Positions 47,261-56,703 of a stretch of 64,000 bases of DNA are shown here, in pieces (the stretch's first letter is position 1; every line of letters begins with the position of its first letter). This stretch comes from a bacterium. GTDB taxonomy: Bacteria > Planctomycetota > JAFGQW01. Where the stretch lies: NCBI GenBank assembly GCA_030426805.1, contig JAUHXU010000001.1:418501-482500 (forward strand), given 5' to 3'. Under the pieces are notes generated by a model. The model was not told where the DNA came from. It was given only the letters and a program-made list of their open reading frames with translations, and made no database searches. The position numbers and the translations under genes are program-made.

Positions 47261-48702
47261 GGCTGCTTCTCCGCCCCTGTCTGTTCCGTGTCCGATGCGA
47301 GTTCCGCCGGTGGAGCTCGCCCCTCGTCGGCTGGATCGGATTGGAATGCTACAAGTGGTACGCCAACGGCTTTCTCAAGGTCCGACCACGCAGCCTGCTC
47401 GCCCAGCTGGGCCTCCAACACGTCGATTCGTACTTGTCGGAGGCTACGTTCAGCGTCGAGCAACTGAAGGGCCGCGGCCGCCCCCGCCGCGACCGAACGC
47501 TTGGCAATGTCAACGTTCGATCGTGCCACAGGCAGGACCTCGTCACGGAGAATCCGGTGCTGCTCCATTGACAGTGCGACTGCCGCGCGTGCCCGTTCAA
47601 CAGCCGTTAGGATGCGATGGGCCTCACCGACGTAGTTCGTTCTTACTTGTTCGCGACGCTTCCTGGCTTCTGCGATCGCTTGCTGATTGCGGTCGAACAG
47701 TGGCAACTCGACCCCGAGGCTGAGGCCGAGCACGGTCTTCCGGTCCCCAGTTTCGCCGCGGAGCGACGGCCCGAGGACCAAGTCTGGATACTGCTTGGCG
47801 ACCTCCAGGTGCAGTTGCCGTTCAGCGACCTCGTACTCGGCTCGACCTCGGAACAGTCCTGGGTGTTCCTCGATGATCAACTCCTGCAAGCGATCCATCC
47901 CCGGGGCCTCCGCCGGCACGCGGGGCAGCGCCGTCTCCGGGAGCGCGCCCAGCCGAGAGGCCGGGACGGCGACAAGGTCAGCAAAGTCTGCGGCCGCGTT
48001 CGTCGAGGCAAGTTGGGCGTCGACCATTCGGCCTCGTTCGCGGGCGTGCTCGAGTCGGGAGAGCGACAAGTCGAGGGCGCTGGCCACGCCGGCGGCGACC
48101 AGCTTCTCGGCCGCCGATAGCGATTCGCGCGCGCTTGCGAGCACGCTCCGCCTCACGATTTCGCGCTTCCGAGAGACGGCGAGACGGATGTATCGAGCAC
48201 GAAGCTCCAGGTAGAGTTCCCGAAACGTGGCCAGCGCATTGGCTCGTGCAAGTTGAGCGCGCGCCTGGTTGAGTTCGTCCTGCCTACCGAGTCGACCACT
48301 GAGCGGAATCGAGATGCTCAGGCTACCGAACGGAACAACTCTGTTCACGTCGACGTCGGGGCCGAAGCCATATTCGGGCCCGACCTCGAACCCCGGATTC
48401 GGCCATGGGGTCGGGATACCCGCTCTCGCCAGTGCCGCGCGGTACTCTGCGAGCGCGTTTTGCACACCGGGACCACGAGTGCGCAGCCAGTCGGCGGCCC
48501 GCGCCAGTGTTACGTCGCCTTCGACGGCGACGGCTTCCTGCCGCTCTGCGAAGACGGACCCCACGTCTTCTCGTCGTATGGGATCAGGTGCGTACGACTG
48601 CATTGCGCAAGCCGACAAGGCTGCCGTCACAGCCAGGGCCGCGCCAGCGCGGAAGCCCCTGTCCAGGCGCGTCCGCGCGACGGATTTCGTGTGTGATCTC
48701 AA
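47257..48702 (-). CDS. TolC-family outer-membrane efflux lipoprotein (second RND set)
   Basis: A 481-residue outer-membrane factor with a lipobox (ALSACA, near Cys32) after an unusually long basic N-region. Two OEP repeats are visible: WPNPGFEVGPEYGFGPD with the following SISIPLSGRLGRQDEL, then LGLSLGVELPLFDRNQ. Long coiled coils surround each repeat. It forms the exit duct for the adaptor/pump encoded downstream. It begins 65 bases after the Cys-rich protein gene. Confidence 0.87.
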   Translation of the reverse strand: MRSHTKSVARTRLDRGFRAGAALAVTAALSACAMQSYAPDPIRREDVGSVFAERQEAVAVEGDVTLARAADWLRTRGPGVQNALAEYRAALARAGIPTPWPNPGFEVGPEYGFGPDVDVNRVVPFGSLSISIPLSGRLGRQDELNQARAQLARANALATFRELYLELRARYIRLAVSRKREIVRRSVLASARESLSAAEKLVAAGVASALDLSLSRLEHARERGRMVDAQLASTNAAADFADLVAVPASRLGALPETALPRVPAEAPGMDRLQELIIEEHPGLFRGRAEYEVAERQLHLEVAKQYPDLVLGPSLRGETGDRKTVLGLSLGVELPLFDRNQQAIAEARKRREQVRTNYVGEAHRILTAVERARAAVALSMEQHRILRDEVLPVARSNVDIAKRSVAAGAAAALQLLDAERSLRQVRIDVLEAQLGEQAAWSDLEKAVGVPLVAFQSDPADEGRAPPAELASDTEQTGAEKQP

Positions 48703-48767
48703 AGTTCCTCCTGAGTGTCCGACATCGCTCTCCGGAATCGGAGACGAAGCTACAGAACTCAGAGGAA

Positions 48768-49262
48768 CTAAATCAGCAGGGCGATTGTGCGCTTGTGTAC
48801 GTGGTGCTCACGCACCGGCGATGCAGCCGCGTGCGTCGGTTGACCGGGCGGCCGGCAGGTCGAGCAATCGCTCTTGAGGAACCAGATGTGGAGGCTACAG
48901 CCATTGATGGCGTACTCCACCGCATCGCACCCCGACGCCGCCAGGGCTCGGGCGAAACCCGAATCGGCTAAGATCTCCGGTGGGTCGAGTTGCACATCGC
49001 TGCACGGACCGCCATGCCCGTGCGACGGCTCGGATCGATCACCTCGCTCCCAGAGCGTCGATCCGTGAGCGCGATCACTTCGCGCACACGGGCATTCGCC
49101 AGCCTCCGCGGCCGGTCCGAACCCTACGTGCCCGTCGGAACCCAAACAAACGGTCACTCCACCTGGGGGCAGCAGAGAGACAACACCAGCGACGACGAGA
49201 CACAGCCAAGTCGCCAAGCGAGCGGATCGGGTGCGGTTCCGGGTCATCACGAGGACGAACAT
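48768..49262 (-). CDS. Small Cys/His-rich membrane-anchored protein
   Basis: A 164-residue protein with an N-terminal hydrophobic helix (LATWLCLVVAGVVSLL). A CLGSDGHVGF motif, ECPCARSDRAHG, a His/Cys-containing middle and a tail with CSTCRPPGQPTH and REHHVHK follow. It resembles short exported proteins found before efflux genes whose hallmark is C-x-G-x-D-G-H. ATG 49262 or 49247 is possible. It lies between the Zn/Cd-type ATPase and the TolC gene on the same strand. The likely role is periplasmic metal binding; no biochemical function is known to me. Confidence 0.65.
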   Translation of the reverse strand: MFVLVMTRNRTRSARLATWLCLVVAGVVSLLPPGGVTVCLGSDGHVGFGPAAEAGECPCARSDRAHGSTLWERGDRSEPSHGHGGPCSDVQLDPPEILADSGFARALAASGCDAVEYAINGCSLHIWFLKSDCSTCRPPGQPTHAAASPVREHHVHKRTIALLI

Positions 49263-49390
49263 ACTCGTCGGAACCTCACTTCGCAATGCCTCATTTCGGT
49301 TTTGTCTCGGGGACGCCGGCAGGTCGGCAGTCGGTTCCATCGCCTCCCATTCGACCCCGTCAACCACGCCGACCAAGTGCGCTTCGGGTA

Positions 49391-51571
49391 TCACGGGTTC
49401 CGAGCGACCTGACTCCGAACCCGGAGAAGCCGGAGCGCGTTGAAGATCACCAGCAACGACGCGCCTGTGTCGGCGGCGATGGCCGCCCACAACGAGGCAT
49501 GTCCGAGCACCGTCAACACGACGAAAGCCGCCTTGACGAGTAGCGCGAATCCGATGTTCTGGTGGATGGTCCGGAGCGTGCGTTGGGAGTGACGGACAAG
49601 CCACGGCAGAGCCATGAGATCGTCGGACATGAGAGCCGCGTCCGCCGTCTCGAGCGCAACGTCGCTCCCCGCGGCCCCCATGGCGATCGACAGGCTGGAT
49701 CGGGCCAGGGCCGGCGCGTCGTTGACGCCATCGCCGACCATGGCCACCGCGCCGATGGACACGAGATCCGCGATCGCCTCCACCTTGTCCTCAGGCAACA
49801 GCTCAGCGCGCACGTCATCGATGCCCAACTGTGAAGCGATACTCCGAGCAGTGCCCATGTTGTCGCCCGTCAGCATGACGAACCGATGGACGCCCAGCGC
49901 ACGCAACTCCTGCAACGCAGCCGGAGCATCTGGGCGAATCGCGTCCGCGATGGCGATCAGCCCGCAAACGTGGTCCTCGTTTCCCACAACGACGACGGTC
50001 CGCCCAGCAGCGGACATCGACTCGATGCGGTCATGAACATCGTCGGTGTCCTGCCCTCGCTCTTCGAGGTAGCGGTGTGAACCGAGCCAAAACTCTCGCC
50101 CTTGGACTCGACCGAGTGCCCCTCTTCCCTTGATCGACCGAAAGCTCTCTGCTGGCTCGAACGCGATGCCCGTTTCCTTCGCGCGCGCAACGATAGCTCT
50201 CGCCAACGGATGCTCGCTCCGCGCCTCGAGCGCGGCAGCGCGGCCGAGCAGCTGCTTCTCGTTGTGATCCCGAAGCGGCACAACGTCGACCACGATCGGC
50301 CTACCCCGCGTCAATGTACCGGTCTTGTCGAACGCGACGACATCCAAACGCGCCGGCGTCTCAATGTGCGCGCCCCCTTTTACGAGCACACCGCGGCGGG
50401 CAGCAGATGCAAGAGCCGCGACGATGCTGACCGGGGTTGCGATCACCAAGGCGCACGGACACGCGATAACCAAGAGCACGAGTGCACGGTAGAACCACAG
50501 TCCCCAGTCGTCACCCAACGTGATCGGCGGAAGAACCACGACCGCAAGCGCAAGGGCGATAACAGCCGGCGTGTAGATGCGCGCGAACCGGTCGACCCAC
50601 TGCTCGGATGGTGCGCGACTGCTGTGAGCCTCCGCGACCATCCGGATGATCCGTGCGACCGTCGAATCCGACGCCGGCTTGTCGCAAGCCACGTCGAGCG
50701 CTCCGTCACCATTGATCGTGCCCGCGAAGACGGTGTCGCCCGGAGACTTCTCGACCGGGATACTCTCGCCCGTGACTGGAGACTGGTCGACGGCCCCCGC
50801 TCCGGCGGTGACGCTGCCATCGACTGGGATGCGCTCGCCCGGCTTCACCAGGACGCGGTCGCCGACATTGATCTGATCCGGCCGCACTTCCTCTTCGCGC
50901 CCGTCTGGAAGCAAGCGTCGCGCACGATTGGGCGCGAGTTCCATGAGCCGCTCCACAGCCCGTCGTGCGCGCGCAATGCTCCAGGACTCCAGGGTCAACG
51001 AGAGCGAGAAGAGAAACACCACCGCCGCCGCCTCGAACCACTCCCCGATCCCGATCGCTCCGACGACCGCGACGGTCATCAGGAGATTCATGTCGGGGCG
51101 CAGTCGCTTCGCCGCAAGCCACGCCCGCGGAATCACGAACCAGGCGCCCAGAACGACCGCGAGAAGGTAACACGCGATCGCACCCGCCGGCGGTTCGTGG
51201 GTGGCGAGCCCCGATGCGTTCGCGCTTACCCCGAGGAGGCGATACTCAAACGCCAAGCCGGCCACGACAAGAGCACCACTTGATCCGGTCGTGATGAGGC
51301 GGCCACGACGTTCCCAGATCGTCGTTCTCGAAGAGTCTTCAGTCCACGATTCACCCCTGAACCCAGCCTTCTTGACAGCGGCAAGAATGGCGTCGGATCG
51401 GTCAAGGTGCTTGTCCTGAGCAAGCACCGTCATGCGGGCGTTGACGAGATCGAAAGAAAGGTTCTCCTCACCGCCGACCACCGGGCCTACGGCTTGTTTC
51501 AGGACAGCGATCTCTTCTGCGCAATCGAGGCCGTGCACTCGGTAGTGCAGCTTCGCATCCGCGGTGTCCAT
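49391..51571 (-). CDS. Zn/Cd/Pb-type P1B-2 ATPase
   Basis: A 726-residue metal ATPase with an N-terminal HMA-like domain whose motif is HGLDCAEE (one Cys plus two Glu instead of CxxC). Membrane CPC lies in VIACPCALVIATP, the phosphorylation site is FDKTGTLTRG, and the hinge is [12 protein letters not shown]. The seventh helix has the N-x-x-x-x-x-x-x-K arrangement (NIGFALLVKAAF) and the eighth has ADTGASLL, the class signature for divalent soft metals, unlike the copper class at 17957. ATG 51571 is preferred because AGGAG stands six bases before it. It is the middle gene of the long minus-strand cluster. Confidence 0.9.
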   Translation of the reverse strand: MDTADAKLHYRVHGLDCAEEIAVLKQAVGPVVGGEENLSFDLVNARMTVLAQDKHLDRSDAILAAVKKAGFRGESWTEDSSRTTIWERRGRLITTGSSGALVVAGLAFEYRLLGVSANASGLATHEPPAGAIACYLLAVVLGAWFVIPRAWLAAKRLRPDMNLLMTVAVVGAIGIGEWFEAAAVVFLFSLSLTLESWSIARARRAVERLMELAPNRARRLLPDGREEEVRPDQINVGDRVLVKPGERIPVDGSVTAGAGAVDQSPVTGESIPVEKSPGDTVFAGTINGDGALDVACDKPASDSTVARIIRMVAEAHSSRAPSEQWVDRFARIYTPAVIALALAVVVLPPITLGDDWGLWFYRALVLLVIACPCALVIATPVSIVAALASAARRGVLVKGGAHIETPARLDVVAFDKTGTLTRGRPIVVDVVPLRDHNEKQLLGRAAALEARSEHPLARAIVARAKETGIAFEPAESFRSIKGRGALGRVQGREFWLGSHRYLEERGQDTDDVHDRIESMSAAGRTVVVVGNEDHVCGLIAIADAIRPDAPAALQELRALGVHRFVMLTGDNMGTARSIASQLGIDDVRAELLPEDKVEAIADLVSIGAVAMVGDGVNDAPALARSSLSIAMGAAGSDVALETADAALMSDDLMALPWLVRHSQRTLRTIHQNIGFALLVKAAFVVLTVLGHASLWAAIAADTGASLLVIFNALRLLRVRSQVARNP

Positions 51572-51637
51572 GAATCTCCTGTGCTCCGACATCGCCACCT
51601 CGGTCGCCGGACCGCTGATCGTTGCGAACGTGCGATC

Positions 51638-52162
51638 CTACTCCCTACTCAGCAAGGTCGCGGCAATGGTCACGTTGCCGTCTGCTGACTTCCTCGCCTT
51701 CCCCTCTACGAGCACGACCTGCAGATGATCGAGCCCGTGAAAGCCCTTGGCATCGGTCTTCAGCGGCCGCCCCGACGCATCCTGAAACTCGACGGTCACG
51801 GTGTTCTCGGCGATTACATTCGGCTCGACGCAGCAGTAGTCCCAGGGCGTCGGGCAGTTGTCGCCCTCCATCTCCTCGCAGGACTTGAGACTCATGTCGA
51901 TGAGGGTGAACACCGCGCGACCGTCGACAAAATCCTTCACGCGCCCTCTCGCAACAACCGACTCGCCGTCCTTCACCTCACGGCGGACGGCGCCAGCGGC
52001 CTTCGCATCGGCCAGCGGCGTTGCCGACCATGCCGTCTCCGGGATCGCCACTCCAGCGCCCTTCTTCGGTTTCGTGCCGTCGTCGCTGCCGCCGCAGGAG
52101 ACCAACGAACCAACCAAGAGTAGTCCGAGTGCGAGCCGAAGCTCTCGAGCCATGCGTACCAT
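51638..52162 (-). CDS. OB-fold-like lipoprotein with conserved cysteines
   Basis: A 174-residue lipoprotein (lipobox SLVSCGG, Cys23). The mature domain reads VVARGRVKDFVDGRAVFTLID, then SLKSCEEMEGDNCPTPWDY and CCVEPN, and ends in a beta-strand segment (LQVVLVEGKARKS). I have seen this CPTPWDYCC arrangement in planctomycete lipoproteins with an OB-like fold; the cysteines could bind metal or form disulfides. AAAGGA precedes ATG 52162. It lies 26 bases after the ABC permease gene. Confidence 0.75.
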   Translation of the reverse strand: MVRMARELRLALGLLLVGSLVSCGGSDDGTKPKKGAGVAIPETAWSATPLADAKAAGAVRREVKDGESVVARGRVKDFVDGRAVFTLIDMSLKSCEEMEGDNCPTPWDYCCVEPNVIAENTVTVEFQDASGRPLKTDAKGFHGLDHLQVVLVEGKARKSADGNVTIAATLLSRE

Positions 52163-52188
52163 GTGTACATTCCTTTCGACGATGGGAA

Positions 52189-53349
52189 TCAGGTAGCCTT
52201 CAATGCGTCCACGACCGGCAAGCGCGCCAAGCGAATCAGCGCCGGCGTGCTTCCGATCACGATGATCACGAGAATGCCGAGCAGTCCGACGAGCACGCTG
52301 ACCGCGTCGACCTCGAGCCGAAACGCCGTCATCGCCATGCTGACCGACACCTGCCCGATGAGGGCGCGCGCAGCCAGCAGTCCGCACAGGGCACCGGCCA
52401 TCCCGAGCAGGACTGTCTCCTGGATCACGACGGCCGACAACGCTCCGCTCCGAAACCCGATCGCGCGGAGCGTCGCGAACTCCCGAATCCGGTCTTCGAC
52501 CGTGGCGATGACGATGTTCGCCCCACCGGTGCTCGCGGCGATGCCGATCAGGATCGCCATCGCCCACGCGAGCGCGAGGATCGGGTCGAAGTAGGCGGCG
52601 AGCTCGGCGTAGTACTGCTCGGCGGGAACGCTCGTCAACTCCAGATCGAGTCGGCGCTTGGCGAAGAGATCGACGTCGGCGAGGTCGTCGGCGCTTCCGA
52701 CGCGCACGAACACGGTCGAGCAGTCATCCCGCTGTGCGAGCCCCTGGAGTTCTGCGAGCGGAAGCCAGATTTCGGACTCGATCGTGGTTCCCGGCGCCGC
52801 GAACGTGCCGGCGATTTCGAACGTCCCGCCCTCGACCTCGATCCGCTTGCCGAGCGCGAACGCCTCGAGGTCGACTCCACACTTCTCCGCCGCCAAACGC
52901 CCCACCAGTGCTTGGCCAGGCCCCGGCAGCCGGCCGGCGACGAGCGTCACTGCCTCGTGCACGAGAAACGCGCGATCGGTAATCCCGCGCACGAACGCCT
53001 GGCGCGTCCCGTCCTGGCCGGCGATTCGCAGGTCGGTGCCCATGTGAATCTCCGGCGATGCGGCGGGCACGTCGTTCACCCGGACGATGCCCGGCACGTC
53101 GGCGGCGACCAGGTCCGCCACGGCGGGACTCATTGCCGAGCGAATGATGTCCCGCATCGCTGACGTCGAGAGCAGGATCGCCGTATTCGGTGGCGAGGAC
53201 GCGACGTGACTCTGGCCCAGGCTCCGAACGAACGCGCTCGTCGAGACGAGCAACGCGGTGACCAGGCTACTCGCGAGCACCAAGAGGAGGCTTCGCAGCG
53301 GTCGACGTCCGACGTTTCGGATCGCGTGATGAAATGGCAATCGTCGCAT
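52189..53349 (-). CDS. MacB/FtsX-type ABC transporter permease
   Basis: A 386-residue protein with one N-terminal membrane helix (LRSLLLVLASSLVTALLVS), a large periplasmic domain, and three C-terminal helices that begin at ILALAWAMAILIGIA and contain the FtsX motif EFATLRAIGFRSGALS. Such permeases extract lipoproteins or move substrates inside the periplasm rather than across the inner membrane. The start overlaps the stop of the second permease gene by one base. It pairs with the permease at 53349 and the ATPase at 54497. Confidence 0.88.
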   Translation of the reverse strand: MRRLPFHHAIRNVGRRPLRSLLLVLASSLVTALLVSTSAFVRSLGQSHVASSPPNTAILLSTSAMRDIIRSAMSPAVADLVAADVPGIVRVNDVPAASPEIHMGTDLRIAGQDGTRQAFVRGITDRAFLVHEAVTLVAGRLPGPGQALVGRLAAEKCGVDLEAFALGKRIEVEGGTFEIAGTFAAPGTTIESEIWLPLAELQGLAQRDDCSTVFVRVGSADDLADVDLFAKRRLDLELTSVPAEQYYAELAAYFDPILALAWAMAILIGIAASTGGANIVIATVEDRIREFATLRAIGFRSGALSAVVIQETVLLGMAGALCGLLAARALIGQVSVSMAMTAFRLEVDAVSVLVGLLGILVIIVIGSTPALIRLARLPVVDALKAT

Positions 53350-54500
53350 CAGCCGGCGCTCCGAATCGCGTTGACCACGTCGGTTCGCGCCGCCTGCGCA
53401 GCCGGCACGACACTCGCGACGAGCGCGGACGCGGCGGCGAGTGCGAGGCTCACGAGCACGACGGACGGCGTGAGCGCGAACCCCACCTGGATTCCCTCGA
53501 CGCCGATCGCGACTCCGGTCCACGAGATGATCGCGAACATCGCGGCGAGACCCAGGAGGCCACCGAGCGCGGCGATTGCGGCCGACTCGGAGACAACCAT
53601 CAGCACCAAGTGCCCCGCGCGAAAGCCGATCGCACGCAACACTCCGAACTCCCGGCGTCGCTCGTGGACCGACATGTAGATCGTGTTGGCAACCAGCACG
53701 ACCACGACGAGCACGCACGCGGCGCCGAAGATGCGACCGAAGCCCAGGATCTCGCGTAAGTCCCGCGTCGCCCGAGCAAGGAACGACGCCAGCGGGCGCG
53801 TGTCGGTCGGCTCCTCTGCGGTCGCGAGCCGGCCGTCGATCGTCTTGGCAATCTCCGACGCGCTCGCGGCGTCGCGGACCTTGACGTCGAACTGCGTCAC
53901 CGTGCCGAGCCGATTGACCGAACCTGCGCGCTGAAGGAATTCGAGGTGCGTGAGCACGACGCCCTCGTGGGTCGTGTCCGACGACTCGAAGATCCCGGCG
54001 ACCTTGACGATGATCTCTCCGAACCGGAACTTGTCCCCCACCGACAGACCGCGCCGCTTCGCGAAGTCGCGGCCGACGAGCGCAGCGTCCGCCTCGTTCC
54101 GAAACGCAGCCAGGTCGCCCTCTACGACGCGCACGTCACGGGCCTCGAGGAGTTCGTCCACGGGCGTCCCGTGGAACGTGATCATGTCGAGGTTCGTCCG
54201 GCAGTTGTTCAGGAAGACCTTCACCGGCAAGACCGCCTCCACACCGGGGACCGATGCGATCTCCTCGGCGTAGCGCTCGGGCAGAAACGACGTCTGCGGA
54301 CAGTACCGGTTCTTCCGATAGACGACGAGCGTGCGTGCCTTGTCGCCGGAGTCGAGCGCGAGGTCCATCCCCGCGGAGAATGACTCGATGCCGACGAGCA
54401 GCATCACCGACAACGCAACCCCAAGCACAGTCAGGGCCGTGCGGAGTGGGCGGCGGAGCAGGTTCTTGCGGACAATGGAGAGCGTGTCCCTCGGCGTCAT
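53349..54500 (-). CDS. MacB/FtsX-type ABC transporter permease
   Basis: A 383-residue permease with the start LRTALTVLGVALSVMLLVG, a periplasmic domain that contains two cysteine pairs by eye (YCPQTS, NNCRTN), and the FtsX C-terminal helices with EFGVLRAIGFRAGHLVLMV. It is clearly homologous to the next permease, so the pair forms a heterodimer like LolC/LolE. ATG overlaps the ATPase gene stop (ATGA). Confidence 0.88.
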   Translation of the reverse strand: MTPRDTLSIVRKNLLRRPLRTALTVLGVALSVMLLVGIESFSAGMDLALDSGDKARTLVVYRKNRYCPQTSFLPERYAEEIASVPGVEAVLPVKVFLNNCRTNLDMITFHGTPVDELLEARDVRVVEGDLAAFRNEADAALVGRDFAKRRGLSVGDKFRFGEIIVKVAGIFESSDTTHEGVVLTHLEFLQRAGSVNRLGTVTQFDVKVRDAASASEIAKTIDGRLATAEEPTDTRPLASFLARATRDLREILGFGRIFGAACVLVVVVLVANTIYMSVHERRREFGVLRAIGFRAGHLVLMVVSESAAIAALGGLLGLAAMFAIISWTGVAIGVEGIQVGFALTPSVVLVSLALAAASALVASVVPAAQAARTDVVNAIRSAG

Positions 54501-55186
54501 CGGCTCACCTCCGCCATCGCATGGAGCTGTCCCTTGTCGAGTTGCAGGGCGCGCGTGCCACGCTCGACCGCGCGCGTATCGTGCGTGACCATCACCAGGG
54601 TTTTGCCACGCTCGGCGCGAAGCCGAGCCAGTAGGTGAAGCACGTCGCCGGCAGAATCGACGTCGAGGTTCCCGGTCGGCTCATCGGCGACGATGACCGA
54701 CGGATCGGCGACGATCGCGCGCGCGATCGCAACGCGCTGCTGCTGGCCGCCCGAGAGCTGTCGCGGCAGATGGCCGTGGCGATCGGAAAGCCCCACCGCT
54801 TCGAGCGCGGTCGCGACACGTCGGTGTCGCTCAGCGCGACTCATCGAGAATAGCCAGAGCGGGATCTCGACGTTCTCGTACGCGGTCAGCACCGGCACCA
54901 GGCTGTAGTCCTGGAACACGTAGCCGACGGTCTCGGCCCGCCAGTCGGCGGCCTTCTTCCGCGAAAGCTGCGTGATGTCGGTCCCGTCCACGACGACGCG
55001 CCCCGAGTCCGGACGGTCAATCCCCGCGATCAGGTTCAAGAGCGTGCTCTTGCCGCTTCCCGACGGGCCGAGAAGCACGAGGAACTCGCCCTTCTCGACC
55101 TCGAGGGTGACCTCGTGGAGCGGCGTCACAACGTGCTCGCCAAGGCGGTACGACTTCGTCACGCCATCGAGTTGAATGAAGCTCAT
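54497..55186 (-). CDS. MacB/LolD-type ABC transporter ATPase
   Basis: The 229-residue nucleotide-binding protein has Walker [11 protein letters not shown]-loop in FQDYSLVP, signature LSGGQQQR, Walker [14 protein letters not shown] and switch His in VMVTHD. Sequence and length match the LolD/MacB class that drives FtsX-type permeases. It overlaps both neighbours by four bases (HlyD gene upstream, permease downstream), so the exporter is a single translational unit. Confidence 0.93.
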   Translation of the reverse strand: MSFIQLDGVTKSYRLGEHVVTPLHEVTLEVEKGEFLVLLGPSGSGKSTLLNLIAGIDRPDSGRVVVDGTDITQLSRKKAADWRAETVGYVFQDYSLVPVLTAYENVEIPLWLFSMSRAERHRRVATALEAVGLSDRHGHLPRQLSGGQQQRVAIARAIVADPSVIVADEPTGNLDVDSAGDVLHLLARLRAERGKTLVMVTHDTRAVERGTRALQLDKGQLHAMAEVSR

Positions 55187-56703
55187 CGGTTGCCCTCCAC
55201 GTGAATCTTCGAGCCCTCTTCGAGCAGGGCCGTGTTTCCGTCGATGACCTTGTCGGTCAGGTTCAGCCCCTCCTCGATCACGACCACCTCGTCCCGCCGC
55301 GTGCCAACGCGCACCGAGCGAAGTGCCGCTCGGCCCGTCGTCGCATCGACGACCCACACCGCTTCAGGTCGGGCAAGGCAGCGCGCGGGGATCTCGACCG
55401 CAGCGCCTCGGCTACCTTCATCACCGGAGGGTGAGGCTTTGCGAAAGACCGACACCTGACACAGCATGTCGGGCTTCAAGTGGCGATCCGGATCGAGCAC
55501 CCTGACCTGCACTTCGAGCGTGACCTTTTGGATGTCGGCGGTCTCGACGATGCGAATCACCTCGCCGCGATAAACCGCACCGCGCCGGGCGTCCGAGCGG
55601 ATCTCGGCGCGCTGCCCGACCGAGGCGCCCGCGACCTGGTTCTGCGGGACGTCGACCCGGACGCGAAGCGCCTGCGGATCGTAGAGGTGGCAAACGGCAC
55701 TCGCGCTCGCGGACGGCCCGACGACCGCGCCCGGCTGGGCCTCACGGGTGAGGACGATCCCGGCTTGCGGGCTCCGCACGGTCATCCGGGATAGCGCAAG
55801 CTGCGCTTCCGCGAGTCGAGCCTCCGCGCCCCGGACGTCGGCCTCGGCCCTGGGCAGTGCAGCACGCGCGCGGTTGACGCGAAGGTGCTCCACGAGCCGC
55901 AACTCGTAGTCGCCCTCGGCGCGCCGAAGCGCCGCCTCTGCCTCGGTGATCGACGCGCGTGCCCGCTCGGCGTCCGCCTGCAACATCGAGCGTCGGGACT
56001 TCGCCTCTTCGAGGCGCGCCTCGGCGAGTTCGAGTTGCCACGGGCCGACCGCGTCCTCGTCCTTCAGGAAGCGCTGGGTGTCGACCTCGCGCTGAGCGAC
56101 GGTGACCGCAGCCTCCGCTTCTGCGGCGGCGGATTGCCTCCGGCGCCACTCGGCACGTCGGCCTTCGACGGTCGCTCGCGCCCCATCTCGCGCCTCGGTG
56201 ACCTCGAGCGCCGCCTCGAACGCAGCCGTGGCGTTCTCGAGTTCGACCGAAGCCAACCGCTGCTCGGCCTTCGCACGCCCGAGCGCGGCTTCGGCCTTCG
56301 CGACTGCGAGTTTCGCGTCCTCCGCCACGAGCTCGGCGACCGGCTGCCCGGCCTCGACGGCGTCCGCCTCCTCGACCAACATCCGTTCGACGACGCCGTC
56401 GGTGAGCGCGGTAACGCGAACCGGATACGGGTCGGGCTCGACCCACCCGGCCGCCTGAAAGACGATCGCACCCGTCGGTGCGCCGGCATCATCGCCGGCT
56501 GGATGCGGCCGCACGATCGTGACCGGGACCGCGGTCTCGAAGAGGCTTCGCGCGCTATCGAGCAACACGAAGGCGAAGCCGGCAACGAGTACGATCGGCG
56601 CGATCCAGAAGAGCCACCGGCGGCGCGGCGCCGGAACCGAGTCGCGCGATGCGGCCGGGCGCGACAGGGACTCGAGATCGATGTCTCGACGAGAATCGCT
56701 CAT
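55183..56703 (-). CDS. HlyD/MacA-type periplasmic adaptor
   Basis: A 506-residue adaptor. One membrane helix (residues 30-50, WLFWIAPIVLVAGFAFVLL), then lipoyl halves (VVERMLVEEADAVEAGQPV and MTVRSPQAGIVL) flank a very long alanine/glutamate/arginine-rich coiled coil of about 230 residues (110-340). A barrel domain follows (VDVPQNQVAGASVGQRAEI). The hairpin is longer than in most MacA proteins, so it should reach the TolC partner directly. ATG 56703 overlaps the TolC gene stop. Frame upstream of it is noise. Confidence 0.88.
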   Translation of the reverse strand: MSDSRRDIDLESLSRPAASRDSVPAPRRRWLFWIAPIVLVAGFAFVLLDSARSLFETAVPVTIVRPHPAGDDAGAPTGAIVFQAAGWVEPDPYPVRVTALTDGVVERMLVEEADAVEAGQPVAELVAEDAKLAVAKAEAALGRAKAEQRLASVELENATAAFEAALEVTEARDGARATVEGRRAEWRRRQSAAAEAEAAVTVAQREVDTQRFLKDEDAVGPWQLELAEARLEEAKSRRSMLQADAERARASITEAEAALRRAEGDYELRLVEHLRVNRARAALPRAEADVRGAEARLAEAQLALSRMTVRSPQAGIVLTREAQPGAVVGPSASASAVCHLYDPQALRVRVDVPQNQVAGASVGQRAEIRSDARRGAVYRGEVIRIVETADIQKVTLEVQVRVLDPDRHLKPDMLCQVSVFRKASPSGDEGSRGAAVEIPARCLARPEAVWVVDATTGRAALRSVRVGTRRDEVVVIEEGLNLTDKVIDGNTALLEEGSKIHVEGNR